The position numbers and the translations under genes are program-made. Shown piece by piece: positions 38,953-50,950 of a DNA stretch of 64,000 bases. This stretch comes from Anarhynchus alexandrinus (taxonomy: Eukaryota; Chordata; Aves; Charadriiformes; Charadriidae): assembly GCA_008711295.1 (NCBI GenBank), contig VUYV01000213.1, forward strand, positions 1,040,914 through 1,104,913, read 5' to 3'. The notes under the pieces were generated by a model. It was given only the letters and a program-made list of their open reading frames with translations. It did no database searches and was not told where the DNA came from. Numbering within the stretch: the stretch's first letter is position 1; each line of letters begins with the position of its first letter.

Positions 38953-39925
38953 AAAGGACAGTTACAGCATATCCTTTTGTGTTTACCATGCTTCAGAAAC
39001 AGACTGACCCAAGGGAGGGCTTAGTGTATTGTAAATCAGATATTTATAAGTAAATATGCCAGAGAGGACAAACTGCAGAGGCCCTTCTCCCTCTGGGGCT
39101 TCAACCAAAGCCCCTTTCCAATGTCCACAGGCTTATTTCTTGGTTTCATTTTCAGACCTCCTTTATAACTTTCTGTTGTTCTGTTTTTCTGAGTGGGGCT
39201 GAAAAAAGGATTTATTTTGTTGTTTTTTCTTTTTCAGTCATCAGGTGAAAGCTCCTTATCAAACATCAGATTGGGCAATTTAGAGCTATTCTAAAAGTTT
39301 GCTGAACTTATGTATATAAAATCACCCAACAAATCCCACTTAGAATGTCTTTGCTGCTGGCAATTTCTTGCTGCTCCACTACCTGTTCTCAGTTAAATAT
39401 TAGCGTTTATGGACTGCAATGGACCAACACTCTCAGTCTTTATAATATAATAATACATCAATGTATACTTTTTCTACACGGTACTTTTAACTTTCAGTCA
39501 TTTGAAAGTTCCTGTTTAATGCCACTTTAGTTAAACAGTCTTTATTCCATTCATTTTTGAAGACCTAACGCTCTTTGGGTCCCCTGAAAGAGTTAATGAT
39601 ACCAGTAATTATGACAACAGAGGAAATATTGAATCCTAAAATGGGGCTTTGGCAAATACATCAAAGTAAGACAGCTTAAAAAACTCACAATGTTTGGTTT
39701 AAGACTGTATGTGCCAGCAATTTTTCAGCCTACACTTCTGAAGAAGAGAGCTCTCCAAGACCTTGTATGCTCAAAAAAGAGAGTTTTCTACTAAATAAAT
39801 ATATTCACCTTCTTGCTGTTAGCAACCGCTGTCCCAGATTTTGTCCTCTGAGCAAAGGATCTGACAGAGAGCAGTGCGGGTGAAAATACCCCAGGTTGGC
39901 TGAAATTCCTGCTTGTTTTGCACAG

Positions 39926-40081
39926 ATCAACATGCAGTTATACGTAGACTCACCTGTACCAGTTCAGAATCCACCCATTCAAAATCCACCTCAGACTGAG
40001 GACATACCAGGTCTCCTGGAAATTTTTAAGGATCGGAGGTTTGATCTGGAGAGACTGGAGCAGAACTTATTTTCACAGTAG
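39926..40081 (+). CDS. Possible terminal coding exon of an unidentified gene (partial)
   Basis: A splice-acceptor-like sequence (CCTGCTTGTTTTGCACAG, 39908-39925) is followed by 51 sense codons and a TAG at 40079-40081. The peptide begins INMQLYVDSP, has a short imperfect internal repeat (QNPPIQNPPQ), and ends in a charged amphipathic segment with FKDRRFDLERLEQNLFSQ at the C-terminus. Its mix of D, E, K, R, L and P is more protein-like than other short frames in this window, which are rich in C, H, W and S. I do not recognise the protein. The same frame stays open upstream to about 39896 through the putative acceptor. No partner exon was found. The first AATAAA I saw downstream is near 41971. 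A chance open frame remains a real possibility with so many frames in 64 kb. Confidence 0.3.
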   Translation: MNMQLYVDSPVPVQNPPIQNPPQTEDIPGLLEIFKDRRFDLERLEQNLFSQ

Positions 40082-41019
40082 ATTTTGAATTTCATTACCC
40101 CTACATATACCCTCTCACTGGGGGGTCTAGCATCATTACTGATGGGTGGTTTCGGTAGCAGGACAGCAGAATTTAGTCTGTCAGTTTTCAAAGGCACAGC
40201 CTTACACAAATTTCTAGACCACCAAGTTAAGTAAGTATATTAAGAGTAGAATACATGAAAAGAGTAGAATATGAGAAAAAAACAGGTACTTGGTCTTACA
40301 AGAAGGGTAATAGTAGATTTCTGGGTACTCAGCCCAAGATGGCCTTGTTGACCACAGATGCTGCCTTCTGTGAACTACTCCTGAGGTCTAAATGGAGACA
40401 ACAACAAGGGGTCATCAAGATTCTACAGGCATTTTGGGAGGGTAGGCAACCAGGAAGAAATGCAACTTCAGGGCAAGTGGGGCGAATGAAATTAATGACA
40501 AAGATGAGCTAAAGGGAAGGAGAGAAAGAGAAAATACCTCCTAAGAGTGTAGCCTGCTTGGGTATTGAACCTCCAGGAGACAAGTGGGAGACCTACCAGG
40601 TAGGCATTGCAGTTTATTAATGAAGGTACTGTATGGGATAACACTGTGCAAGCATAGCAAACACATGCCTGCCACGTTTGTCTTCTGTACGACTATTACT
40701 CTGGGACCATAGCTACATTCCTTGTTACCTAAAGAGGGAGGTGTGGGGGGAGACTTTGCACCCTGCACAGAGTAAAAAAATGTAAAGCTGAAGCCAAGAA
40801 GTATGTATTTCAGAAAGAGAGGCAAATGTCCCTCCCTTGTCTAACCCAGTTAACCTGCCAACCCACGTCTAGTCAAAGCCAGAACATTTTGAGAATCTGA
40901 TACCAACAAACAAACCCCAGACAGAACTGTTCAATTTCTTACTAGCTTTAGCTTCCAGGAAGCTGAAGCTGCTACTATAAGAGATTACTATATTACATTT
41001 GGAAGCTAAGGTAGCTGAT
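40082..41019. other. Non-coding or 3'-UTR-like stretch
   Basis: If the frame at 39926-40081 is a last exon, this would be its 3' untranslated region. An 85-codon frame that starts with a real ATG lies at 40255-40512 and is fairly charged, but it has no recognised family. A 27-bp palindrome lies at 40944-40970. Confidence 0.35.
40944..40970. repeat. 27-bp near-perfect palindrome
   Basis: Arms AGCTTTAGCTTCC and GGAAGCTGAAGCT flank a single A. Twelve of thirteen positions are complementary. The repeated AGCTTC word inside each arm shows it grew from a short internal repeat. Confidence 0.8.
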
Positions 41020-41240
41020 GGGAAGGGAAAGAAAGTAAAGAGAGTGAAAAAGGGAAGGAAAAAGGGAAAGGAAGGGGAAAGGGGAAAGGGGAGGGTAAGG
41101 GGAGGGTAAGGGTAAGGGTAAGGGGAGGGTAAGGGTAAGGGAAGGGGAGGGGAGGGGAGGGGAGGGGAGGGGAGGGAAGGGAAGGGAAAGGAAGGGAAGG
41201 GAAGGGAAGGGAAGAAAGAAAAGAAAAGAAAAGAAAGAAG
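41020..41240 (+). repeat. 220-bp polypurine G-rich tract (GGGAA / GGGTAA / GGGGA variants)
   Basis: The + strand is almost wholly A and G, with only T inside GGGTAA units. Successive zones are GGGAAA-like (41020-41088), GGGTAA and GGGGAGGGTAA units (about 41090-41142), GGGGA units (about 41143-41175), GGGAA units (to about 41212), then AAAGAAAG. Many runs of three or more G make G-quadruplex formation likely. The pure purine strand can form triplex (H-DNA). The long minus-strand frames here (Ser/Pro/Leu/Phe only) are artefacts of the repeat. Confidence 0.95.
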
Positions 41241-42395
41241 CCCTCATTCCCTCTGTTGGATAACAAACTCAATTATGGCTGATGGCCTGGAGATGGATTT
41301 TCTTTTGTCTCTTCTGTTCTCCAGAGTATTGAACTTTTCTCAGTGTCAGAATCTAAATATCCATGTGTCACTACTGCACTCTGCTTTTCCCAGAAAGATG
41401 ACTTGGGTTTGTTTCCAAAGCGTATTGAAAGGATACCGACCAATCAAGTACGTAAAAATTTATTACAGAGTAAATTCCTATGCAACCCTTATTCTTTGTC
41501 CCCTCCTATGAGTCATCCTTCAAGAGAGCTAGCTTTGATGGGGGGCTGTGGCTGGAGGATATCTAAGTCTCATCGGCATGGGTATGCTATCAACAAAAGA
41601 GTGCTGGTTCACTTCCTTTCTTCATGCCCAACTAGCTAGAGAACAAATATTCAAAGAAACCCAATAGGAGCTGGTTTTATGAGAAATATGAGAACAGTTT
41701 TGTCATTTGCTTTTTTTTTTTGGTGAAGAAATACATAGTTTCAACAAGATTTTCTGCCTACCCCTTTTTCTTGGAAGGAGTATATGACGAAAAGTTAACA
41801 ACTTGTAAACACTGGGAAATGTGTTAACCCTGGAAAAAACTCCTCTAGCCTTTGTAACTTAAAACTTTGCAAATGTATTTTAAAATAATGGGAAACTTCT
41901 TTTTTCCCCCTCCACTTCTATTTTTGTACCAAGTTGCACTGTAGTTATTTCTGGTATTCACTACATTTTTTAATAAATCACGCTTTTTGACAGCAGTTTG
42001 TCAAACGATAGTTGAGGAAAGGTCTCCAAATGTTACGTGTGACATGACTTTGACCTGTAGCTTTTTCTCATAAGGTTTGTTTCCAGAGGCGCGCTCCCTG
42101 TCCCACTAAGCTGGTTGTACCTTCTCATCTGGCTTCCAGCAGTTGGCATTCCTGGTGTTGTTGTCTCTTGGCCAGCACACATAAACAGTGCGGGACCGCC
42201 CACCCACATTTGCTGTGAACACCGGTTTCAGACATTCTCTGGGACTCAGCTGGATTTTCTTAGCAGCTTTTTCTTAACATTTGCTAAAAATGAATGTGAT
42301 CTGCCTAATCACAATCAAATGTCCCACTATCTATTCATCTGTACGTCACACGTAATTACAAACACAGTGGTGCATGCTGTGCACGTACGCGCTAT
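41241..42395. other. Non-coding stretch, no gene recognised
   Basis: This is unique AT-leaning DNA. Frames at 41275-41639 overlap in different registers and have no family signature. Confidence 0.5.
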
Positions 42396-42500
42396 GGGGC
42401 CAGATTTTCAAGTGTGCAGTGCCGACAGCTGGGGTCAGACGACCTAAAAAGCTCAGTTCCTATTCAGGCAACTAAACCGGGATATATTTCAAAAGAATGA
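42396..42500. repeat. Ancient amniote repeat relic (GGGGCCAGATTTTCA type)
   Basis: GGGGCCAGATTTTCAAG, then TGCAGTGCCGACAGCTGGGGTC, then GCTCAGTTCC and AGGCAACTAAA match in order an old dispersed amniote repeat. That repeat reads roughly GGCCAGATTTTCAAAAGTGCTCAGCACC...GAGTTCCTAGGC and is partly palindromic. The copy is diverged. Family name and strand are uncertain. Confidence 0.5.
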
Positions 42501-45500
42501 CCTTGGGTAGGTTGGAGATGAGTCCTTTAAAAGACATGGTTCCAAACCTGGATACTGAACTCTTTTTAAAATCTAGGCCTGTGTATCAGTGTATATTTGT
42601 ATATACACACCATAGCATTGGCAACAGCTACTGTACATGCCTCTGTTTCCATCCCAGCCACTGCTTTAAAAACCCTTGTGAGGTAGACTATTTCTCTGCC
42701 TGCCATCACCCCCCCCCCCCCCCCNAACCAGAATTTTAAAAATAATTATGTCCTTTACAAAATTTCAAAAGCATAACTTTTTCCTGTGCTCTCTGTAGCT
42801 GTAGATAACAGCAGAGCCACCATAAATGACATTCATTTACTGTTTCTGGCATGCATCACCAGCACATGTGGAATATGCTTCTAGGAGCTCTGCAAGTAAT
42901 TCTTGTGACGGGAACAAACTGGACTCTAATTTTTTTCGTTCCAGATCTGTAAAGTGGAAAGCATAAAATTACTATATCACAACAACACATCACATAAAAT
43001 GTTTGTGCTTTGCAGCTGTAATACAAAGGCTACCTATTGGCTTCCACTGAGGTTGAAAACACGCAGTAACTTCCACCGCAATTTTGCACGCTCTTACTTC
43101 CAATAAAACTATGACTTGGAAATTTCTTATGCTTTCCCTGAACATGATTTTTTTCTTTACTTGTGAAAACTTAAACTGTCTGGTAAATATATGTTTTTGT
43201 AAAAATTAGAAAATGGCAATGCAAATTGTTACTAAACAGAGGCATGTTTTGCCTTGTCTGAAACAAAATGAGACAAAAGCAAATCAAAACAAGCAGCACT
43301 GGTTTATTCTAGTGAGAACCAGCTGACAAAGGCAAACTGAGTGTGTACCATAGCCTCTTTGTGCAATATCACGTAACAAGATGAATTTTGCAGGTAGCAT
43401 ATGCCCAGTTCAAAGAAGTGCATCCTGAAAGTTGCATGGTGGAGTCCCTTGTGCCTGAGGAGGATGTGACTGAGCAGACAGAAGCACAGATTAGGTGGAA
43501 CATTCGCAGGATGTGCACATGAAATTGTGGTGATGATAACACACAGTGAGGAGGGGCAGTCAGCACAAATATCTCTAGAACTTCTCTTCCTCTTTTAAAG
43601 AGCATCTTCTAGACAGCTGATTCCTTGTAGGGAGATCTTGCAAAATTTTCCAGCAAAACAAAGTGGCATTCAATCCACACTGAAATGCGGGAGTGTGGTG
43701 AATTGGAAGGCAGCTCACTGAAACAGAACAGAATAAACCAGAAGTTTGAAGAGAATATTTTGATTTTTTAATAGAAACTGGAAAGCCCATTTTAAAAAGA
43801 TTTTGTCAACTGAAAGAGAAAATAGAAGAAAATTATCAAAATTAAGAAGAAATATTTTGATGCCCTCTTAAAACAGTACTAAAAGACTGAAATTATTTAT
43901 TGAAACTCTGGTTTTGTAAGAACTTTCTAAATATAACACATTGATCTGAGTTAAAATGAAGACAAATTTTGAAATAACCTAATTTCCAGTTCCCACACAG
44001 CTCCTCTTTGAAGTCTTCAACTGTGAAGTCAATTAATGACATAGATAAATACCAGATGGCTTTTGCCAAGTGGATGTTCTAGGAACTGAAACTACCCTTT
44101 CTTTTTCCCTCTCTATTTTTGCCTTATTTCTGTAAAAGTAAGAGATCAAATTCAAGTAAAGCAACTATTGATATGCATATCAGTAAAAGAAATGGATCTA
44201 AAGATTCAAGAGTAAGCCCTAGATTTCCTCCTAGGTTCCACTGTCTAACCTTCATCAGAGCCTGGGCACTGAAAATGGAAGAGATACAGAGAGTCTTTAA
44301 ACTAGAGATGCTAAGTGACCAAATCTATCCCTGTTGCAATTCTGAGTAATCCTGGGCCTCCCAGAGACCCAAGAAGTTCTACTTTGACCTTGTGCCCAGG
44401 GACACCAAAGCTGGGTTCCCGGTCTCACTCTTCAGCCCTCCCAGGAACTTCTCTGTCTTACTGATACCCCACTGAGGCTGGGAGAACCTACAGCTTTCTC
44501 CCCTCATCAGATGGATCCTGAAACCAACTAATTGCTTGCTCAGAAATGTTTAGGAGATTCAAATGATCAGAAGACTGCTAAATCTCTGTCATAATTCCAC
44601 TGTTTCTGACATGACAGCAGATTGGGATCAGCTGGGACCAGCAGTATACAGCACCATTGATTCTCTGTAGCCATGCTGGTTTTAGACAATTTCGTAGTCT
44701 GACATACAATTAAGCTGTATAAGAATGGCAGCTTGTCCTACAGATCTCCGGTCTCTGGGGGGAGGCTGAGTTGGGGGTTTTGATAAGTCATATTCTCCAA
44801 AACATTACATCTTACTTCAGCTGTCTGTGTAAATTAGTTTCTGTATCACTATAGGATAGTATGACACGTGAGCTGTGTGATTCTAGATAAGGTTGATCAC
44901 AGACTTAATCTGATTTGTTCAGATTTTAAGGATTCACTGAGAAGTAATATCTTTTTTTGCTTGCAGTTTTTAAGTCTTCTTTTAATTTCCTGGGTACCAG
45001 GTTATTTTTCACTTATGACACTATAAACATCTAATTTAACATTATCATATTTGTAATGTAAATATTATGTTTTTCTTCTCCTTAGTATATCCAACAAGGT
45101 GTCTAGTTCATTTTAATGTGTAAAATTTCTCTCTGGCTTGGAAAGCGCATAAATTTTTATGGCTAGGAACCATATCTTATCTGGGGAACCTTGCAGGAAT
45201 TCCTCCAAACTCTTTCTAGGCTTGCAGTCTGTGACTACCTAGCTTCCAGGGGTTAAGACTACACAAACCGTATACCTTACAATAAAGACTGCTATTCCTC
45301 AGACTCAAAAAGGGAGCAGTGATGCTGTTTCCCATTGCATTCCAGAGCAGTAATCCAAACCTAACACCTAAATATGGTTTTAACTTTCAGTTTCTGAATT
45401 GTTCTGTTGACTATTCACATGTTTAAAGTTAAGTGAGTTTGTAACACTCATGTTCAAGTTATTTGCTGCCTGCTCAAATTAGAAACAGTTTTGGGGATGC

Positions 45501-45735
45501 TTTTAAGAATGTGTTTTACCCTTAAAATGGTTACTGTGAAATCCACAAGGAATAGAGTATGCAAAAGCAAAAGTTGAATTTGGCTAAAAAGGCAGCTTCA
45601 AACATAAATACCGTTCAAAGAACAAAACCTTGCTGCTGACAAAAACAGTTAGGAATGAAGAATGTTTTGCTGTAAAATTGTGTTCTGCCTTAGCGTAGTT
45701 TTGATGGAGGTTATTGCTGCTTCGTTTGCACATTG
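42501..45735. other. Non-coding stretch with C16 run and ambiguous base
   Basis: A C run at 42709-42724 ends in a single N at 42725. A weak MIR-like CCAGATCTGTAAAGTGG sits at about 42942. A frame at 44119-44349 follows a pyrimidine tract, but its border is poor. I call no gene. Confidence 0.5.
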
Positions 45736-45812
45736 ACAGAACCACAGAATCATTCAGGGTGGAAGGGACCTCTGGAGGTCATTCAGCCCAGCTTGCCCAA
45801 AGCAAGTGTCAT
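45736..45812 (-). mobile_element. Short CR1 LINE 3'-end remnant (fragment C)
   Basis: ACAGAATCATTCAGGGTGGAAGGGACCTCTGGAGGTCATTCAGCCCAGC followed by GCCCAAAGCAAG is the reverse complement of a CR1 3' end, here shown in pieces: CACAGAATCATT, GGAAGGGACCTCTGGAGGTC and CAAAGCAAG. The wording differs from copies A and B, so it belongs to another subfamily. Only about 75 bp survive. Confidence 0.8.
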
Positions 45813-48420
45813 ATGGCTTTGCCCAGATTTATTTTCCTTGTTTATTTTGCACTCTAAGGTAGCTACTTCTGTAGGTTGTCACCTCTTGCCAGTTACATGT
45901 CTACAGCTCATGATCAGGTGTAACGCCACCTCTGTATGCCCCAGGCAAGGTTCCTATATTGGCTCTCCTTTTGTAGCCTGTCCTTATATATAGTTTTGAA
46001 TCCTGAGAACAAGAAGTAAATGTTTCCAAGATAGCTATATAGCTCTACAGAACCGAAATTAGTGGATGAGTACAGAAAGATGCAATGCCTGCTTTAGTCT
46101 TACATTATCTCCCCCTCATCTGTATTGACCTTCTATTACCCCTTAGGCAACTAAGTTATACTGCCTCAAAAAAGAGTCATATTCATAACTATTCATGGAC
46201 ATGAACATTTAAATTAGGAATTTTAAGTATTCTTGTCAGAAATATTGTTGCATACTCACGTAATGTGGGGCCAGCAACAACGTGATGTGAATTAGCTGAA
46301 ACTAACCAGAACAGCAGAAATAACACAGGTCTTAGTGTGTGACTCTTTATTGAACCGCTGAAAAACTGAATTGCTCACAATTAATAAGTATTTTGTAAAA
46401 TAGTTTACTACCTTGAAATAAAAAAAACCTGGATTTTAGAAAATAGTTAGAAGACAACTATCACTATTTTTGGCACAGCTATTATGCAAAAGACACTTAA
46501 ACTATGAATAAAGCGTTAGTTGTGGCTATTCATACATTGTGCAATCCGGAGCAACAGTTTAACACCACTCAGGAAGCTTGCTCTATTTGATATTATTTAT
46601 GTTTACGTTATTTCAAAAAAATTGGTTATGATAACCCAAGTTAAAGATACATTTATCTTACTTTCTATTTGCTGAGTTACTGTAGTGTCTGTCATTATCT
46701 ACACAGCATAGCAGTAACACAGGAACATTAGAGTGCCCAGAGGGATGCATCCTTCTGGGATTTTGCATTCACAACATTTTTGTGAACAACTTGTAAAAAC
46801 TCCTCTTTTTCTTATTTCCTAGTTGAATATTCATTACTCAAATAACTGTTCTAGCTGACGATAACAATGATCTCAAATTGTTCATCACCACCTGTTGGCC
46901 ACATTTTCATAAGCTGGTGATGTTAAGCTACCTGACTCTGCACAGAGTAGATTAAGGACGGTTTGCCATTTGCCAGGTCTGGTAAATTTTGGCTAAGAAA
47001 TAGCAGCAAAAAAAAAAGGAGAGGATGCCATCTTTAACTTGCAAAACTAGATATGGCAGAGACTATCCATGGCCTTAATATGAAATAACTTCTTAGAATA
47101 TACTTCATTATGTTTAAAACAGATAATATTGAAAATATTAAATGTATTTGCACATGGAGATAATTATGATTTTGGTCCCACTTCTTTCTGCTTGGAAATA
47201 AGACAAGACTAAAAAATGAGTATCAGTGGAAATTAAAGTTAGAACATCAGAAATGGTAATAGTTAGTGACTTGAGATTCACACAAAAATATACACTTATT
47301 CTGTTGATAGGGAATAAACAATTGGCCTTCTTTGCTTTTGGCTCAACATTTCCAGGAAACATTCAGTTTTTTTTCTCTTGCAGTGCTTTAGATTTTTTTC
47401 ATTAAGACTTATAAATCCATTTTTGCTAAGGTGTCCCTGAAGGACTGACATCTGTCCCTACCTAAGCAAGCAGCCAGCTGTGACCTAGTGACTGCAGAAA
47501 CCAAAACTAACTTTGTGCAAAACTGATGTACCGTTGCCATATTCTTTTCTCTTCCCTGCTCATGATAATGCAAAACCGGGTTAATTACCATCATCTTCAA
47601 AAACTTCTTGTTGCTTTAGAGATTTTATTGTAATGGAGCCCTCTTTCTCGGTTCTAAAGTATTATTACACTAGAAACTAACTTCTTTTACTTAGTAAAAT
47701 ATGTACCAGACTCCTGAGCACTCATTTATGAGTTCTGACTTTGTGACTTAAGTACAGAGAGAAAATCAGAGGAAGGATGTTACTGGTATTACCAAAAGAC
47801 TGTTTATCTGCTTTGGGAATTATATGACAATTAAACCATATTTTTATATAAATATATAATTCTAGTGTGCTAGGGAAGAGGGCATCCATCATAAGCAGCA
47901 GTGTCTCTTGATAAATTCTGAATGACACATTAAATAAAAGGACATTACCAGATGACACTGTCAGATTTATTAAGTGTGAAAAAGATTTAAGAATCTCCAT
48001 AAAGTTTATCACCTCTGCAGTCCCCTCCAACCATTCCAAGTCTTGCCTCCCTTTTCACAGCCAGGAAGAAATTTTGGCAAGAGGCAGCAGACACTAAATA
48101 AAACGGACAGAGTTGTCTGGAGTCAGCTAGTAATGGACACATTCTTACCTCTCCTGATGGGAATTATTCTTTTGATTCCAGCAGAAGTGATTCTTTTTCC
48201 TAAAAAAGATTAACCTGATTGATAAGCAAAAGTAGTATTCAAAAGGATTGCTGATATGATTAACCATTTAAAATCAGTACCGAATGTCATGCTTTATCCA
48301 TTCTCCAGAAAAGGTCCTGCTGAACAGTTCAGACCCATTTCACTGTGAATTTAGTTAGTGGTTTTGCCCCTCCTGAAGTGGTCACTTGAAGATCAAGCCC
48401 AGTATTTCCATAACTTACTG
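45813..48420. other. Non-coding stretch, no gene recognised
   Basis: This is AT-rich unique DNA. The minus frame at 47722-48039 (105 codons) is AT-driven, with no signature. Confidence 0.5.
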
Positions 48421-48475
48421 CCCACTTTACAGACTTCAGTGGGAGCTCTGAGACTGCAGTGAGGGCAGACCCCAG
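48421..48475. repeat. Possible ancient amniote repeat relic
   Basis: GACTTCAGTGGGAGCTCTGAG at 48432-48452 recalls the GACTTCAATGGGAGCTGTG core of an old dispersed amniote repeat. It is short and uncertain. Confidence 0.3.
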
Positions 48476-50874
48476 TTTTAAAATACACTGCAACCACTAT
48501 TTGAATTACATCTCCTTTAAGTTCATCGCTTCTTACTTGAGTCAGATGCTATATGTGCCTCACTTCTTGGATTAGCCATGTCCTCTGAAGACAGGCTGCC
48601 TCTCACTTGTAGGGCAAGAAGGTAGTGCATTTCGATCAGTTTACAGTTGTGAACAGAAATTATGGCTTGGGTGACATTTACTCTTTTTAGTTTTGACTGC
48701 CATCCTGGAACGGTGCGCTAGCATGGAATACCATGTTTTTTCATGGTAATGTGTAACCACATACATTTAGTCTGAGGTAATTCCTAAATCTAATCTCTAA
48801 AATAAAAGGTTAATGAAGAACTATTGATTAAGTCTCAAACTAAAAATGAACTTTCAGGCTCTTTTATTTCAAAGCAAGTGATTTCTCTTGGTATTCTGGT
48901 AACAGAATAAAAGTCCTGGCTCCTTAAATGTCATAAATGTAATCAAGCTGTCTTCCTACTGCTCGTGGTATCAAACACAGAAAATGCAACAGAGACAGCT
49001 TTGCACTGCAGATTACCGGGGTCCATTTAGTCTGAAAGGCCATTTGTACAAATCCCATCTGAAGTGGAAGGCACTGGGAGATATGTTTACAGTGACTTAA
49101 GGATCTTTCTTTTCTCACTGACTTCTTGTGAAAGCCTTAGATGAATCACAGTCTGCAGTCTCACTTGAACCTGAGAAAATACTCTCTTTGAAAAAAAGGA
49201 GAGTTAATTGCTCACTCAGTTTGAAGGCCACCATGGGAATACCAGTGTTTAGTTAATTATTGGGTATTGTATGTTTGGAAGTACCCACAGAACTGTACAA
49301 CTTTTATTGTTCTCAGGGGACTTTTATGTGATCTGAACTGGAGGAAAAACCTCAGCTTCAGGTTTGAGATCTGCCTGTGGTCCACTACTGCGATGAGCAA
49401 CCTCACAAGAGTATCAGATTATCCAAGCCCAGAGAAGACGATGGCCTGGTGAAGGACAAACATCTCATATTGTTCTCCAAGAAGCAAAACCTGCTATGGC
49501 TGATTTAATCTTGTCCGTGACATGACCAAGTTCAAACTCAGAAAAATTTAGCTGGGACTGAAGAAATGGAGGCAAGCTGCTGGGTCTTCTCCTGGCTGTC
49601 ACCACAGAGCTGCTGCTGGCAATAGCCTACAGGAAACGTCATCCAGCAGCCAGCTAGGTCTGAATGACCATGCTTGGATGCAGATGAAATCAATGGCAGC
49701 ATTACTATTGACATGAACACCATTTAGTTCTAAGAACACAGTGTAAGGCATCCACACAGAATGCAAGCCATGGTAATGGAAACTCCACCTGCGTCTTGTG
49801 GATCTGGATGGTGTACGGGCACACAGAGGGGTGGTGAAGATCCACTTTAGCTCAAAATGTTCTCCCTGCCCTGCCAAAGGATGCACAAAATGCATTGTAC
49901 AACAAAAGCATTCAGCTAATACCTGCACAGAAATAACTGTTATGGTAAACTATGGCAGCTGTCACAGTCTATTTATACCTCTCAAATTTACAGGACAAGA
50001 TATTCTGTAAATTAAACTCATTAGGAAAGACAACAAACAAACATGTCAAACAAGGGCTCAATCCCCTTTGTACAGCTTAGTTTAATACAGGAATTTACCA
50101 ATTTGTCACTTAATTCCTGAGGTTTCCAACTCACAAATTCTCTAATCCATAACTTGTAACGCGCGTGCCTATGAGCAAACTGGTTACCTAACCAAGTAAG
50201 GAGGGCTCATCTTTCCTTCCCCGTCAGTGTGTGGGTGTCCCATGTATCACACGGGGAACCATGAAAGCCTCAGCAGTCCAGCTGCTGTTGCATGCACTTC
50301 AAAAGCTTTTTTTGCTAAGCTGATGTATTCATACCTTCCAACTTGGAAGTTGGGTCTATATAATTTCCATAAGTTAGTGGATTCTGAAGAAACTGCCAGA
50401 CGATCAAGGTAAGGATGATGGCTGCAGCAGACAGCAAGCTGCAGGTGATAATGGCTGCATAATCACCTTTAGCCCTTCCTGGCCATTGTGTCCTGCCTAC
50501 ATGTTGCTCTCACATGGACCTAATGGTTCTGCTCCAAGTGTACACCGGGCCTTAGCATGGGCTATGTGTTACCCAAAACTTGAACAGGAGTTGAGTAAAC
50601 AGTCACAGACAGCCTACTTCAAGAAGGCAAGAATACAACTACTCCAAACTTCATAAGCTTGCCAGGCGGCCTTGGCCTTGGCGCTTTTCTTGTCCGCTTA
50701 CAAAATATAAAATGGGGGATGTTCTCCTACTGAAACACTCAATGGTGTCTACTGTAGGGAGCTTCACATCCAAGTGGCCCCACCAGGTGCTAGTACAATA
50801 AAATTTGTTATAAATAGTAATTGCATTTGCAGTGGCAGCCACTTTGATGCTATGCAAATCATAAGACCACATTC
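48476..50874. other. Non-coding stretch, no gene recognised
   Basis: Overlapping frames occur on both strands at 49538-50010, with mid-range GC content. No exon borders or family signature were recognised. Confidence 0.5.
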
Positions 50875-50950
50875 AGCCATGGTGTAAGTGGGAAAAATGC
50901 CTCTTGATTTCAGTGGAATTTGAATATTTATGCTATGGCTGAATTTGACA
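50875..50950. repeat. Possible ancient amniote repeat relic (TTGATTTCAGTGGA core)
   Basis: CATGGTGTAAGTGGG, then TTGATTTCAGTGGAATTTG, then ATGGCTGAATTTGAC follow the order of an old partly palindromic amniote repeat. Its core is near TTGACTTCAATGGAGTTAC, ending in a CTGAGAATTTGGCC-like word. The copy is strongly diverged. Confidence 0.4.

Larger units (their letters stand above)
34229..39925. other. Non-coding stretch with microsatellites and homopolymers
   Basis: Included are a small duplication at 34855-34885, CA-rich microsatellites at 37336-37380 and 38807-38840, a T16 run at 37851-37866, and a pyrimidine tract ending in C16 at 38937-38952. The stretch 34480-34600 has mixed motifs (GCCGCCAT, TCATTAAC) that could belong to the same regulatory block as the X-boxes. 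Forward frames at 36595-36924 show no family signature. Confidence 0.5.

Noticed and set aside
41090..41142. Interstitial telomere repeat
   Set aside because: The unit is GGGTAA mixed with GGGGA, not GGGTTA. It grades into GGGAA units, so it is a purine simple repeat.
40993..41272. Two long minus-strand frames of Ser/Pro/Leu/Phe
   Set aside because: They are translations of the polypurine simple repeat and not genes.
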